From: DATIYF01 sp035517775
Lineage (GTDB): Bacteria; Acidobacteriota; Terriglobia; Terriglobales; Acidobacteriaceae
Length of the DNA: 64,000 nt
Assembly (NCBI GenBank): GCA_035517775.1
Contig: DATIYF010000012.1
Coordinates: 1 to 64,000, forward strand
Direction: 5' to 3'
Positions 35,047 through 43,698 of the stretch are shown in pieces. Both the position numbers and the translations under genes were made by a program. The notes beneath the pieces were generated by a model that saw nothing but the letters and a program-made list of their open reading frames with translations, was not told the DNA's origin and did no database searches. Each line of letters begins with the position of its first letter. Position 1 is the stretch's first letter.

Positions 35047-35316
35047 ATGCCGGCGGATATGGTGGTCGAGCTGGCGCGGCGCACGCTCGAAGCCGCGGTC
35101 TGGCTGGCGGCGCCGCTTTTGCTGATCGCAACCGTGGTCAGCCTGGGCATCAACATCGTGCAGGTGCTGACCTCGCTGCAGGAGACCACGCTTTCGACCG
35201 TGCCCCGGCTGGCGGCGGTGGCGGTGGCGATTTTCCTGCTGCTGCCCTGGATGGTGCGCCGCCTGGGCTTTTTCACCGTCGGAATGTTTTCCGACTTTCG
35301 CCCGTTTCTGCGCTAG
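35047..35316 (+). CDS. fliQ: Flagellar export gate protein FliQ
   Basis: An 89-residue protein with two membrane helices (WLAAPLLLIATVVSLGINIV and AVAVAIFLLLPWMVRRL) joined by the conserved loop VLTSLQETTLSTVPRL. Length matches the family. The ribosome site is GAAAGGAGAGACGGG. Confidence 0.97.
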   Translation: MPADMVVELARRTLEAAVWLAAPLLLIATVVSLGINIVQVLTSLQETTLSTVPRLAAVAVAIFLLLPWMVRRLGFFTVGMFSDFRPFLR

Positions 35317-35332
35317 CGGCGGCCGCGGACTT

Positions 35333-36103
35333 ATGCCCACGCTGAATCTCGAGCCGGTGGTGGCGGCCGCGGTTTTCGTGGGCGCGCGCATTGCCGGGGT
35401 CATGGTGTTCGCGCCCTTTTTGAGCAGTGACAGCATTGCCGTACTGGTAAAAGCCGGGTTCACGGTGGTGTTGACCGCTCTGCTTTACCCCGTGGTCGGC
35501 GTGGTGGGGCTGCAAGCGGATGCGGTGGGCTGGGTCCGCGTGGTGATCGGGGAATTTGTCATTGGCCTGGTTTTAGGGGGGACGCTGCAATTTGTGTTTG
35601 ATGCCGTCGAAGGAGCGGGGCAGATCGTGGGCGTGCAGACGGGATATTCGCTGATCACCATTCTCGATCCCGCCACCCAGGCGGATACCCCGGTGCTCTC
35701 GATCTTCCACCAGCTGGTGGCGCTGCTGATCTTTCTCGAGCTCGACGTGCACCACTGGGTGCTGCGCGGCCTGGCCGCAAGCTTTGCCTATCTGCCGCCG
35801 GGGGCGGAACTCTCCAGCCGGGCGCTGAGCGCGGGCCTTTGGCACGCCGCCGCGGCCATCTGGCTGGTGGCGCTTGAAATGGCGGCGCCCGTGGTGGCCG
35901 CCACTCTGGTGGCGGATGTGGCCCTCGGCTTTCTGGGCAAGGCTTCGCCGCAACTGCCGGTGGTGTTTGTCGGCTTGTCGGTGAAGAACATCCTGGGACT
36001 GCTGGTTCTGGCCGGCAGCCTGGCTCTTTGGCCGCGCCTGCTGGAGCGGCACTTTTCCTGGGCGCTGGGGTTGAGCCAGCGCTGGCTGCACCTGGCGCAC
36101 TAG
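35333..36103 (+). CDS. fliR: Flagellar export gate protein FliR
   Basis: A 256-residue membrane protein with about six helices, including VIGEFVIGLVLGGTLQFVFD, AGQIVGVQTGYSL and ADVALGFLGKASPQLPVVFV. It completes the FliPQR channel. Spacing to fliQ is 16 bases. Confidence 0.96.
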   Translation: MPTLNLEPVVAAAVFVGARIAGVMVFAPFLSSDSIAVLVKAGFTVVLTALLYPVVGVVGLQADAVGWVRVVIGEFVIGLVLGGTLQFVFDAVEGAGQIVGVQTGYSLITILDPATQADTPVLSIFHQLVALLIFLELDVHHWVLRGLAASFAYLPPGAELSSRALSAGLWHAAAAIWLVALEMAAPVVAATLVADVALGFLGKASPQLPVVFVGLSVKNILGLLVLAGSLALWPRLLERHFSWALGLSQRWLHLAH

Positions 36104-36173
36104 GGGCACGCGCGCCGTGCCGGCGGCCAGGGGCCGGGACCCGAACCCGGCCCTGGGGAAGACTTGAGGCGGA

Positions 36174-37250
36174 ATGCCGGAAGCAAACAAGACCGAGCAG
36201 GCGACACCCCGGCGGCGGCAAAAGGCGCGGGAAAAAGGCCAGATTGCGCGCAGCCGCGAGCTGGTCAGCAGCCTCTCCGCTCTCACCGCGGTACTGTTGC
36301 TGGGGGCGCGGGGGCCGGCCTTGGCCGGGGAGTGGCGCGGCATGCTGGGCTCGGTGCTCGACGCCGCCGGCAGCGGCGATCTGGGACGCGATCTTCCTCT
36401 GCTGATGGCGGCCAGCCTGCCGGTGCTGCAAGTGGGGGCGCTGGTGCTGGGCCTGGCCTGGATGGCGGCCATGGTCAGCGGCGTGGCCCAGGGCGGGCTG
36501 GTCTTTGCCCCCTCCGCCCTGGCCTTCAATCCGGAGCGGCTGAATCCCGCCACCCGCCTCGAACAGCTCTTCTCCCTGCCCGCGCTCGGCCGTCTGCTCA
36601 AGTCCCTGCTGCCCGGCGCGGCCATCGTTTATCTGACTCTCGCTCTGCTCACGCGCGACTGGCGCGCCCTCCTGACCATGCCTCATCTGGCGCTCGGCGG
36701 AGTCGCCGGCTTCAGCCTGGGGCGGGTCTTCGAGGTGGCCTGGAAATCCTCGCTGGTGCTTCTGATCTGGGCGGGGGCCGATTACCTGATCGAGCGCCGC
36801 AAGCTCGAAAGCGAGCTGCGCATGAGCCGCCAGGACTTGAAAGATGAATACAAGGAGACCGAAGGCCATCCCACGGTGAAGGCGCGCATCCGCCGCCTGC
36901 AGCGCTCGGCGCGCCGCCGCCGCATGCTCGAAGACGCCAAGCGCGCCGCCGTGGTCATCACCAACCCGGCCGAATTCGCCGTCGCCCTCGAATACAAGCC
37001 GGAGATGCCCGCCCCGGTGGTGGTGGCCAAGGGACGCAACCGGCTGGCGCAGGAGATCAAAGAAATCGCCCGCTGGGAGGGGATTCCCCTGGTGGAGAAC
37101 CCGCCGCTGGCGCACGCCCTGTACCGCGCGGTCGAGGTCGGGCAGTCCATTCCGCCCAAACTCTACGCCGTGGTCGCCGGCATTCTGGCCGCGATCTACC
37201 GCGCTCAGGAGCGGGCCGCGAGCGCCCGGGGCAGAAAAGGAGGCCGCTAA
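36174..37250 (+). CDS. flhB: Flagellar export switch protein FlhB (variant cleavage site NPAE)
   Basis: A 358-residue protein: N-terminal KTEQATPRRRQKAREKGQIA, four membrane helices (about 30-215) and a cytoplasmic domain (MSRQDLKDEYKETEGHPTVK, RAAVVITNPAEFAVALEY). The autocleavage motif, usually NPTH, reads NPAE near residue 263: Asn and Pro are kept, Thr and His are not. The PVVVAKGRNRLAQEIKEIA block is conserved. Its role is to switch export from rod/hook to filament substrates. Confidence 0.96.
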   Translation: MPEANKTEQATPRRRQKAREKGQIARSRELVSSLSALTAVLLLGARGPALAGEWRGMLGSVLDAAGSGDLGRDLPLLMAASLPVLQVGALVLGLAWMAAMVSGVAQGGLVFAPSALAFNPERLNPATRLEQLFSLPALGRLLKSLLPGAAIVYLTLALLTRDWRALLTMPHLALGGVAGFSLGRVFEVAWKSSLVLLIWAGADYLIERRKLESELRMSRQDLKDEYKETEGHPTVKARIRRLQRSARRRRMLEDAKRAAVVITNPAEFAVALEYKPEMPAPVVVAKGRNRLAQEIKEIARWEGIPLVENPPLAHALYRAVEVGQSIPPKLYAVVAGILAAIYRAQERAASARGRKGGR

Positions 37251-37253
37251 GCC

Positions 37254-39335
37254 ATGGCCGAAGCCTTGCTGCCCGGCGCCCGGAGCGGCGGCGCCGTCGA
37301 GTGGATCGTGCCCATCGCCGCCGTCGGGCTGGTTTTCGTGATGCTGGTGCCGGTGCCCGCCTTCCTGCTCGACCTGCTGTTGGCCACCAGCATCACCGCC
37401 TCCGTGCTGGTGCTGCTGTCGGCGCTCAATATCCTGCGGCCCTCGCAGTTCTCCGTCTTTCCCAGCCTGCTGCTGCTGCTCACGCTTTTCCGCCTGTCGC
37501 TGAACCTGGCCTCCAGCCGCCGCATTCTGCTGCACGGCAATGAAGGCGCGGCCGCCGCCGGGCACGTCATCGAGGCCTTCGGCCAGTTTGTGGTGGGCGG
37601 CAATTATGTAGTCGGGTTTGTCCTGTTCGTGGCCCTGATCGCCATCCAGTACATCGTGGTCAGCCACGGCGCGGTGCGCACCGCCGAGGTCACCGCCCGT
37701 TTCACCCTCGACGCCCTGCCCGGCAAGCAGATGGCGATTGACGCCGACCTGAATGCCGGCCTGATTGACGAGGCCCAGGCCCGCGCCCGGCGCGAGCAGA
37801 TCGCGCGCGAGGCCGAATTCTACGGCGCCATGGACGGCGCCGCCCGCTTCAACCAGCGCGACGCCCTGGCCACCATCCTCATTACCGCGGTCAATATCAT
37901 CGCCGGCTTCCTCATCGGGGTGTTTCAGCTCAACGTTCCCTTCCGCGAGGCGCTGCGCACCTACACCGTGCTCACCGTGGGCGATGGCCTGGTAACCATG
38001 ATTCCCTCGCTGCTGGTCTCGATGGCGGGGGGCATGGTCGTGACCCGCGCCTCTTCCGACGCCGGGCTGGCCGGCGATCTGGGCAAGCAGCTGTTTTCCG
38101 GGCGGCGTCCGCTGTTTCTGGCTTCCGCGGTCATGCTCACCCTGGCCGCCATTCCCGGCCTGCCCAAGTTATCGTTTCTCGTTCTCGGCGGGGTCACCGC
38201 GCTGCTGGCCTGGCGCGCCCCCCGGGCCGGGGCGGCCGCGGCCAAAGAGAACGCCCAGGAAAAAGACAAAGAAAAGGAAAAAGACAAAAAGCCGGCCGCC
38301 GAGACTTTTGAAGAGCTGCTCAAGCTGGATGAGCTTGGCCTCGAAGTGGGCTATGGCCTGGTGCCCCTGGTGGATACGCCCCAGGGCGGGCAGTTGCTGG
38401 CGCGGGTGCGGGCGCTGCGCCACAACCTGGCGCAGCAGCTGGGATTCATTGTGCCCCCGGTGCACATCACCGATAACGCCAAGCTCAAGCCGCGGGAGTA
38501 TGTGATTTCCATCCGCGGGGTGGAAGTCGCCCGCTGGGAGATGCATGAGAACGACCGCCTGGCCATCAGCTCCGAGATCTCGCCGCCGCCCCTGCCCGGC
38601 ACGCCCACGCATGAGCCGGCCTTCGGCGTCTCCGCCCTCTGGATTGCGCCCGCGCTCGAAAGCCAGGCGCTGGCCCAGGGCTACGCCGTCGTGGACCAGA
38701 CCTCGGTGCTGGCCACCCACCTGGCCGAGGTTATCAAGCAGCACGCCGCCGAGCTGCTCACCCGGCAGGAGGCCAAGCGTCTGCTCGATCGCCTGGCGGA
38801 AAGCCATCCCAAGCTGGTCGAAGAGCTGGTTCCCAAGCTGCTTAGCCTGGGCGAGGTGCAAAAAGTCCTGCAGCAGCTGTTGCGCGAGCAGGTCTCGGTG
38901 CGCGACCTGCCCACCATTCTTGAGACCCTGCTCGATGCCAGCGCGGCTACCAAGAACCCGGTGCTGCTGGTCGAAGCCGTGCGCCAGGCCCTGGGCCGCG
39001 CCCTGGTGCGGCCGCTCTTGGGCGATGACGGCCACCTGCGCGTGGTCACGCTCGATAGCAGCCTGGAAGAAGAGCTGGGGCGCGCCTTCAGCCCGCAGGC
39101 CGGCGCCGAGCCGCCGGCTGCCTTGCAGCCCTCCTTTGCCCGCCGCGTGCTCGACGGGCTGCGCCGCCTGGCGGGCGAGCAGGCGGCGGTAGCGGCCCCG
39201 GTACTGCTCTGCCCTACTCCGGCGCGCTTTCATTTGAAGCGTTTGCTCGAGCCGGTTCTCCCCAAGTTAGTAGTGCTTTCTCCGGTCGAGATTCCACCCA
39301 CCGTGTCGGTGCAGTCGGTAGGAGTGGTGCGATAG
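37254..39335 (+). CDS. flhA: Flagellar export gate protein FlhA
   Basis: A 693-residue protein of the FHIPEP family: about eight membrane helices in the first 320 residues, with LNLASSRRILLHGNEGAAAA, VRTAEVTARFTLDALPGKQM and GAMDGAARFNQRDALATILI, then a Lys/Glu-rich linker (KENAQEKDKEKEKDKKPAAE) and a large cytoplasmic domain (VPLVDTPQGGQLLARVRALR, EVQKVLQQLLREQVSVRDLP). It docks chaperone-substrate complexes. Ribosome site AAAGGAGG. flhF and flhG, often next, are absent. Confidence 0.97.
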   Translation: MAEALLPGARSGGAVEWIVPIAAVGLVFVMLVPVPAFLLDLLLATSITASVLVLLSALNILRPSQFSVFPSLLLLLTLFRLSLNLASSRRILLHGNEGAAAAGHVIEAFGQFVVGGNYVVGFVLFVALIAIQYIVVSHGAVRTAEVTARFTLDALPGKQMAIDADLNAGLIDEAQARARREQIAREAEFYGAMDGAARFNQRDALATILITAVNIIAGFLIGVFQLNVPFREALRTYTVLTVGDGLVTMIPSLLVSMAGGMVVTRASSDAGLAGDLGKQLFSGRRPLFLASAVMLTLAAIPGLPKLSFLVLGGVTALLAWRAPRAGAAAAKENAQEKDKEKEKDKKPAAETFEELLKLDELGLEVGYGLVPLVDTPQGGQLLARVRALRHNLAQQLGFIVPPVHITDNAKLKPREYVISIRGVEVARWEMHENDRLAISSEISPPPLPGTPTHEPAFGVSALWIAPALESQALAQGYAVVDQTSVLATHLAEVIKQHAAELLTRQEAKRLLDRLAESHPKLVEELVPKLLSLGEVQKVLQQLLREQVSVRDLPTILETLLDASAATKNPVLLVEAVRQALGRALVRPLLGDDGHLRVVTLDSSLEEELGRAFSPQAGAEPPAALQPSFARRVLDGLRRLAGEQAAVAAPVLLCPTPARFHLKRLLEPVLPKLVVLSPVEIPPTVSVQSVGVVR

Positions 39336-39386
39336 GCCGGAGGGCGGGAAATTCCGCTCTGTGGAGGTGGAAGTTGAGGACCAGAC

Positions 39387-40163
39387 ATGTCGGAAGCGAG
39401 CAAGAAGGCCTACACCGCCTGGCACAGCGAGGCGGAGCGGGAGCGGCTGCTGGTCGAGCAGCTTCCCCAGGTGCGCTACATCGCGCGCCGCATCCACGAG
39501 CGCCTGCCCCGCCACGTTCCCCTCGAGGACCTGGTGCACGCCGGCGTGGTTGGGCTGATTGACGCGCTGCACAAGTTCGACCGCTCCAAGCACGTGCAGT
39601 TCGCCTCTTACGCCAAGTTCCGCATCCGCGGCGCCATCCTCGACAGCCTGCGCGAAATGGACTGGAGCCCGCGCGATCTGCGGCGCAAGGCCCGCCGCCT
39701 GGAGGAGGCGCACAGTAAGCTGCGCGCCCAGTTGGGGCGCAATCCCTCGGAGCCGGAGCTGGCGGTCGAGCTGGGCATGGACCTGCGCGGCCTGCAGCTG
39801 CTGCTGGGGGAAATCAATGGACTCGAAATCGGCAGCCTGCGCGTGGCCTCGCCCCGCGACGGCAAAGAAGAAGACCTGTGCGAGTACCTGCCCGACAATC
39901 CCGAGGAGACGCCCTTGCTGCTCTGCCTGCGTTCGGAGATGAAACAGCTGCTGGCGCGCGCCATCGCCGAGTTGCCGGAAAAGGAGCGCCAGGTGCTGGC
40001 CCTTTATTACTTTGAAGAACTCACCATGAAGGAAGTGGGGGCGGTGCTGGGAGTGGGCGAGTCGCGGGTCTCGCAGATTCACTCGATGGCGGTGGTGCGC
40101 CTGCGGGCGCGCCTGAGCGAGCTCACCGGCGCCGGCAGAATGGCGGCGGGCGCGGGCGGCTGA
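39387..40163 (+). CDS. fliA: RNA polymerase sigma-28 factor FliA
   Basis: A 258-residue sigma factor with region 2 (YIARRIHERLPRHVPLEDLV, KFDRSKHVQFASYAKFRIRG), region 3 (RKARRLEEAHSKLRAQLG, EPELAVELGMDLRGLQLLL) and region 4 with its helix-turn-helix (LPEKERQVLALYYFEELTMK, EVGAVLGVGESRVSQIHSMA). No region 1. It should direct RNA polymerase to TAAA-N15-GCCGATAA promoters; seven good matches occur in this window. FlgM at 49133 is its probable anti-sigma factor. Confidence 0.96.
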   Translation: MSEASKKAYTAWHSEAERERLLVEQLPQVRYIARRIHERLPRHVPLEDLVHAGVVGLIDALHKFDRSKHVQFASYAKFRIRGAILDSLREMDWSPRDLRRKARRLEEAHSKLRAQLGRNPSEPELAVELGMDLRGLQLLLGEINGLEIGSLRVASPRDGKEEDLCEYLPDNPEETPLLLCLRSEMKQLLARAIAELPEKERQVLALYYFEELTMKEVGAVLGVGESRVSQIHSMAVVRLRARLSELTGAGRMAAGAGG

Positions 40164-40381
40164 AAACCAGGAGCTGGCTCGAAAACGGGCGGCAAGCCTT
40201 CGGCAATGAAGGCACGGCGCGAATCGTCACCGCGAGGCAAGGAAATGAATGCTGCGAGAGAGACCCAGCTCGAACTCATCGCGAGCTCAGGGAAATGAAT
40301 ACCGCGATGGCGCGGGGGAAAATCGGGCGGCTGAAAACAGTGGCCCGAAGCTAGAAGCCAGAACACGGTAGCGGGAAACCG

Positions 40382-41368
40382 ATGGTCGAGAAGGTACTCA
40401 ACCAGGAACAGATTGACGCCATGGTGCGGGCGGCGCGCGGCGGCCGCGGCGGCGAACCCCGGCAGCGGCAGAAGAGCGTCAGCACCTGGGATGTGCGCCA
40501 GGCAGGCCAGATCGGGCGGGGGCAGATGCGCGCTATCAACACCCTGCACGAAGGTTTTGCCCGCAACCTGACCCATTCCCTGGGCGCCTACCTGAGGGTA
40601 GCCTTTACCGCCGCCCTGGTTTCGGCCGAGCACCTGACCTACGGGGAATTTCTGCAGCGCATTCCCGAGGTCACCTACCTGGCCTCGTGCCACCTCGCTC
40701 CTGCCGATGCCACCGCCCTCTTGCAGCTCGACTTGCCCGTGGCCTTTCCCCTGATTGATGTGCTGCTGGGAGGCGAAGGCAAAGGCGCGCCCCCGGGGCG
40801 CGAGATCACGGAGATCGAAGAGCAGATTCTGGAAACTGTGGTGCGCATCATCTGCCGCGAGTTGCAGGTCGCCTGGCAGACCCTGGGCCTGGAGTTTCAA
40901 TTCGAGCAGCGGCAGCGCCCCGACCAGGTGCAGCACCTGATGCCCTCCGAAGAGAAGACCCTTTCCCTCAGCTTCGAGATCACCGTCGCCGAGAGCCGGG
41001 GGACGCTGAATCTGGTGGTGCCGGCAGTGGTCTCGAACGCCCTGCTGCGCAAGCTCTCGGCGGGCTGGGCGCCCTCCCGGCCGCGAGTGCGCTCGGATGC
41101 CGAGCCCCGGTTGCGCGCCCGCCTGATGGACTCACCTTTCCAGGTGGAGCTCGGCCTCAGCTCCATTTATGTTCGTTTGAACGAGCTGGTGGGGCTGGCC
41201 CCGGGGCAGTTGCTGCTGCTGCGGCGTCGCCCCGATCAGCAGGCCGCGCTTATGGTCGGTGATCAGAAAATGTTTACCGCGGCCGTGGCCCGGCGCGGCG
41301 GCCGGCGGGTGGCCCAGTTGCTGGAACGCTGCCCCCTGCAGCGGCAGGAGCGGGAGCCGGGTAAATGA
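40382..41368 (+). CDS. fliM: Flagellar motor switch protein FliM
   Basis: A 328-residue switch protein: an N-terminal CheY-P-binding peptide (VLNQEQIDAMVRAARGG), a CheC-like middle domain (about 45-235; TLHEGFARNLTHSLGAYLRV, FPLIDVLLGGEGKGAPPGRE, ITEIEEQILETVVRIICREL) and a C-terminal SpoA domain (PFQVELGLSSIYVRLNELVG). It overlaps the next gene by four bases. The 218-base gap before it has two imperfect copies of ggaaatgaat(g/a)c(t/c)gcga near 40239 and 40291. Confidence 0.96.
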   Translation: MVEKVLNQEQIDAMVRAARGGRGGEPRQRQKSVSTWDVRQAGQIGRGQMRAINTLHEGFARNLTHSLGAYLRVAFTAALVSAEHLTYGEFLQRIPEVTYLASCHLAPADATALLQLDLPVAFPLIDVLLGGEGKGAPPGREITEIEEQILETVVRIICRELQVAWQTLGLEFQFEQRQRPDQVQHLMPSEEKTLSLSFEITVAESRGTLNLVVPAVVSNALLRKLSAGWAPSRPRVRSDAEPRLRARLMDSPFQVELGLSSIYVRLNELVGLAPGQLLLLRRRPDQQAALMVGDQKMFTAAVARRGGRRVAQLLERCPLQRQEREPGK

Positions 41369-42201
41369 GCGCTGCCGACGGTTCTCTCCCCGATCCCGAG
41401 CTGCGTGCCTGGATGCAGACGCTGGCTGAGAGCATGACCCAGGTGCTGGGCCAGGTGGCCGGCGCCGCCTTCCCCGTGGAACTGCTCCCGGCCGAACCGC
41501 CCGAGGCTGCGCCTCCCGATAAAACCGACCTGCCGGTGATGATTACCGCCGCCGGCGCGCTGCGCGGCGAGATGAGCCTGCGCCTGCCCGCCACCGCGAC
41601 GCTCACACTCGCCCAGCTGCTTCTCAGCGAACCGCAAAATCCGGCGGTCGAGTTCAAGCCCGAGCATCGCGAAGCGGCGGAAGAACTGGTACGGCAGATT
41701 GCCGGGCAAACCGCCACCGCCCTCGCTCCGCGCTGGGGCGAGGTGCATCTGCGGCTGGAGTTCGGCCAGTCCCCGTCATGGTCCTCGGCCGCCAGCGGCT
41801 ACATCGCCTCCGCCGCCGGCGCCCCCACCCGGCTGTGGCTGGAATGGCAGGTAAGCGCCGCCTTGGCGGCCGCCCTGCGCGCCCCCGCGGCGGAGTCCGC
41901 GCCGCAACCGCCGGCCGAAGCGCCTGAGCTCTCTGCTGGCGCCTCGGCCGGCAAACTCGACCTGCTCATGGACGTCGAGTTGGATGTGACTCTTCGCTTT
42001 GGCGGCCGCCGCATGCTGCTGCGCGAAATTCTCGAGCTCGGACCAGGCTCGGTGGTCGAACTCGATCGGCAAGTGCAGGACCCGGCAGATCTTCTGCTCG
42101 ATGGCAAACTCATCGCCCGTGGCGAAGTCGTCGTGGTGGACGGAAACTATGGCTTGCGCGTGCTCGAAGTAGTTTCCCCTCCGCCGGGGGCCGGCGGATG
42201 A
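41365..42201 (+). CDS. fliY: FliY/FliN-type switch protein (CheC-like plus SpoA)
   Basis: A 278-residue protein. The N-terminal 180 residues look like a divergent CheC/CheX-type domain (HREAAEELVRQIAGQTATAL) without a clear full phosphatase motif pair. The C terminus (about 195-270) is a SpoA domain (DLLMDVELDVTLRFGGRRML, LREILELGPGSVVELDR, VVVDGNYGLRVLEV) like FliN/FliY. A Pro/Ala linker joins the two. It follows fliM, where fliY or fliN usually sits, so the C-ring may contain both this and the short FliN. Confidence 0.88.
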   Translation: MSAADGSLPDPELRAWMQTLAESMTQVLGQVAGAAFPVELLPAEPPEAAPPDKTDLPVMITAAGALRGEMSLRLPATATLTLAQLLLSEPQNPAVEFKPEHREAAEELVRQIAGQTATALAPRWGEVHLRLEFGQSPSWSSAASGYIASAAGAPTRLWLEWQVSAALAAALRAPAAESAPQPPAEAPELSAGASAGKLDLLMDVELDVTLRFGGRRMLLREILELGPGSVVELDRQVQDPADLLLDGKLIARGEVVVVDGNYGLRVLEVVSPPPGAGG

Positions 42202-42223
42202 AACCCCGCTGGACCAATCGCCT

Positions 42224-43135
42224 ATGACCGCTGTGCGCACACTGGCCGCGAAGGCCGCGAGTTGTTGGAGCGCGCTCCTGCCCCGCTGTGCCGACCCGGG
42301 CTGCGGCCGGGCCCGCGGCCTGTGGCGGCGGCTGCGGCATCGCCCTGGCGGGGTGTGGCTTCATGCCGCCTGGTACTGCGGGCCGCAATGTCTGGAGAGA
42401 GCAATGCAGGGAATTTTCGCCCGCGCCCGCAGCGGGCTTCTGCCGGCGCCGCCGCCGCGGCACCGCGTTCCCCTGGGATTGCTCCTGCTTTCCCGCGGCC
42501 AGTTGACCAACTCCCAGCTGCGCTCCGCCTTGCAGGCCCAGCGTTCGAGGGGCGAGGGGCGGCTGGGCGACTGGCTGCAGCGCCTGGGCTTTGCCACCGA
42601 ACAGCAGGTCATCGCTGCTCTGGGGCAGCAGTGGGGCTGCCCCATCCTGCCCCCATTCGCCGCCGAGGATGCCCGCTCTGCCCACATGCTTCCCCTGCGC
42701 CTGATGGAGGCTTTTCGCATGCTGCCGGTGCACTACGTGGCCGCCACCCGTGCGCTCTACATCGCTTTCGCCGAAGGCGTGGATTACACCGCGCTCTACG
42801 CCATCGAGCAGATGCTTGGCTGCCGCACCGAAGCCAGCCTGCTCAGCCCCAGCGTCCTCGACCGGGTGCTGCAGCGCCTCAGCCACGAGCGCCGCCCCAG
42901 TGACCTGCTCTTCCCCGGCCGGCGCGATCAGGCCGAGATGGCGCGCATCGCCTCCGGCTACGCGCTCAAACTGGGCGCCTGGCAGGTCCGCATCGTCACC
43001 TGCGGGGCGTACATCTGGGTGCGCCTGCAATGCGATACGGCTTCTACCAATCTGCTGTTTGAACGCCCCGCCGCGCCCTTCCAAAGCCTCGGGGCCGGCT
43101 TGCCCGCGCCGCCGGCTTACCTTCCCGCCGGGTGA
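42224..43135 (+). CDS. Zinc-motif plus tandem MshEN-like (c-di-GMP-binding) protein
   Basis: A 303-residue soluble protein in the flagellar operon. Residues 22-57 hold CADPGC and YCGPQC, a likely Cys4 zinc site. Then come two consecutive 24-residue motifs of the MshEN type: PLGLLLLSRGQLTNSQLRSA and onward (about 82-105), and RLGDWLQRLGFATEQQVIAA and onward (about 112-135). MshEN motifs bind c-di-GMP in MshE and other GspE/PilB-type ATPases; here there is no ATPase. The rest resembles a GspE N-terminal domain (CPILPPFAAED, VHYVAATRALYIAFAEGVDY). A c-di-GMP effector acting on the switch or on chemotaxis is inferred. Confidence 0.7.
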   Translation: MTAVRTLAAKAASCWSALLPRCADPGCGRARGLWRRLRHRPGGVWLHAAWYCGPQCLERAMQGIFARARSGLLPAPPPRHRVPLGLLLLSRGQLTNSQLRSALQAQRSRGEGRLGDWLQRLGFATEQQVIAALGQQWGCPILPPFAAEDARSAHMLPLRLMEAFRMLPVHYVAATRALYIAFAEGVDYTALYAIEQMLGCRTEASLLSPSVLDRVLQRLSHERRPSDLLFPGRRDQAEMARIASGYALKLGAWQVRIVTCGAYIWVRLQCDTASTNLLFERPAAPFQSLGAGLPAPPAYLPAG

Positions 43136-43176
43136 TGGGCCTGGCCCCGCCGGGAGCCGGAACCGCAAATCTCCAG

Positions 43177-43203
43177 TAAAGTCCCCTGCGGAAGTGCCGA
43201 TGA
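43177..43203 (+). promoter_or_regulatory. Sigma-28 (FliA) promoter for cheY-cheX
   Basis: TAAA (43177-43180), a 15-base spacer, GCCGATGA (43196-43203). Predicted start near 43210, about 100 bases before the cheY ATG at 43312. Confidence 0.75.
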
Positions 43204-43311
43204 AGGTCATTGGGCCACAGACGGCACCGGTACGGGCATGCTTAGACATGCGGAAGGAACAGTCCCGGCCATGAACCTCGAGGCATGCACCCAGGCAGCA
43301 GGCCTGCGGTT

Positions 43312-43698
43312 ATGAAAAAGATACGCGCGCTCATCGTGGATGATTCCTCAGTCATGAGAAAGATCGTGGAGCGTTCCCTGCGCCAGGCCGGCATTGATTT
43401 GGCGGAAGTCCGCGAAGCCTCAAACGGCGCCGAAGGCCTGGGGGCGATCAATGAATCCAGCGTGGACCTGATCCTCTGCGATATCAACATGCCCGTGATG
43501 GATGGCATCGAGTTCCTCCGCCAGCTGCAAGGCGTGCAGAACGCCAAGAACGTTCCTGTGGTCATGATCACCACCGAGGGCAGTGAATCCCACGTGGTGC
43601 AGGCGCTCTCGGTAGGGGCGCGCGGCTACATCCGGAAACCCTTCACTCCCGAACAGGTAAAAGAGCACGTCATTCCCCTTCTGGAAGAGAAGAAATGA
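43312..43698 (+). CDS. cheY: Chemotaxis response regulator CheY
   Basis: A 128-residue single-domain receiver from ATG 43312 (MKKIRALIVDDSSVMRKIVE). The acidic pair is DD (about 9-10), phospho-Asp in LILCDINMPVMDG, the switch Thr in VMITTEGS, and Lys in YIRKPFTPEQV. An upstream in-frame ATG at 43285 would add nine unconserved residues. It overlaps cheX by four bases. CheY-P binds FliM. Confidence 0.95.
   Translation: MKKIRALIVDDSSVMRKIVERSLRQAGIDLAEVREASNGAEGLGAINESSVDLILCDINMPVMDGIEFLRQLQGVQNAKNVPVVMITTEGSESHVVQALSVGARGYIRKPFTPEQVKEHVIPLLEEKK

Noticed and set aside
40191..40206. Sigma-54 promoter before fliM
   Set aside because: GG-N10-GC spacing fits, but four core bases mismatch and it is 165 bases from the start.
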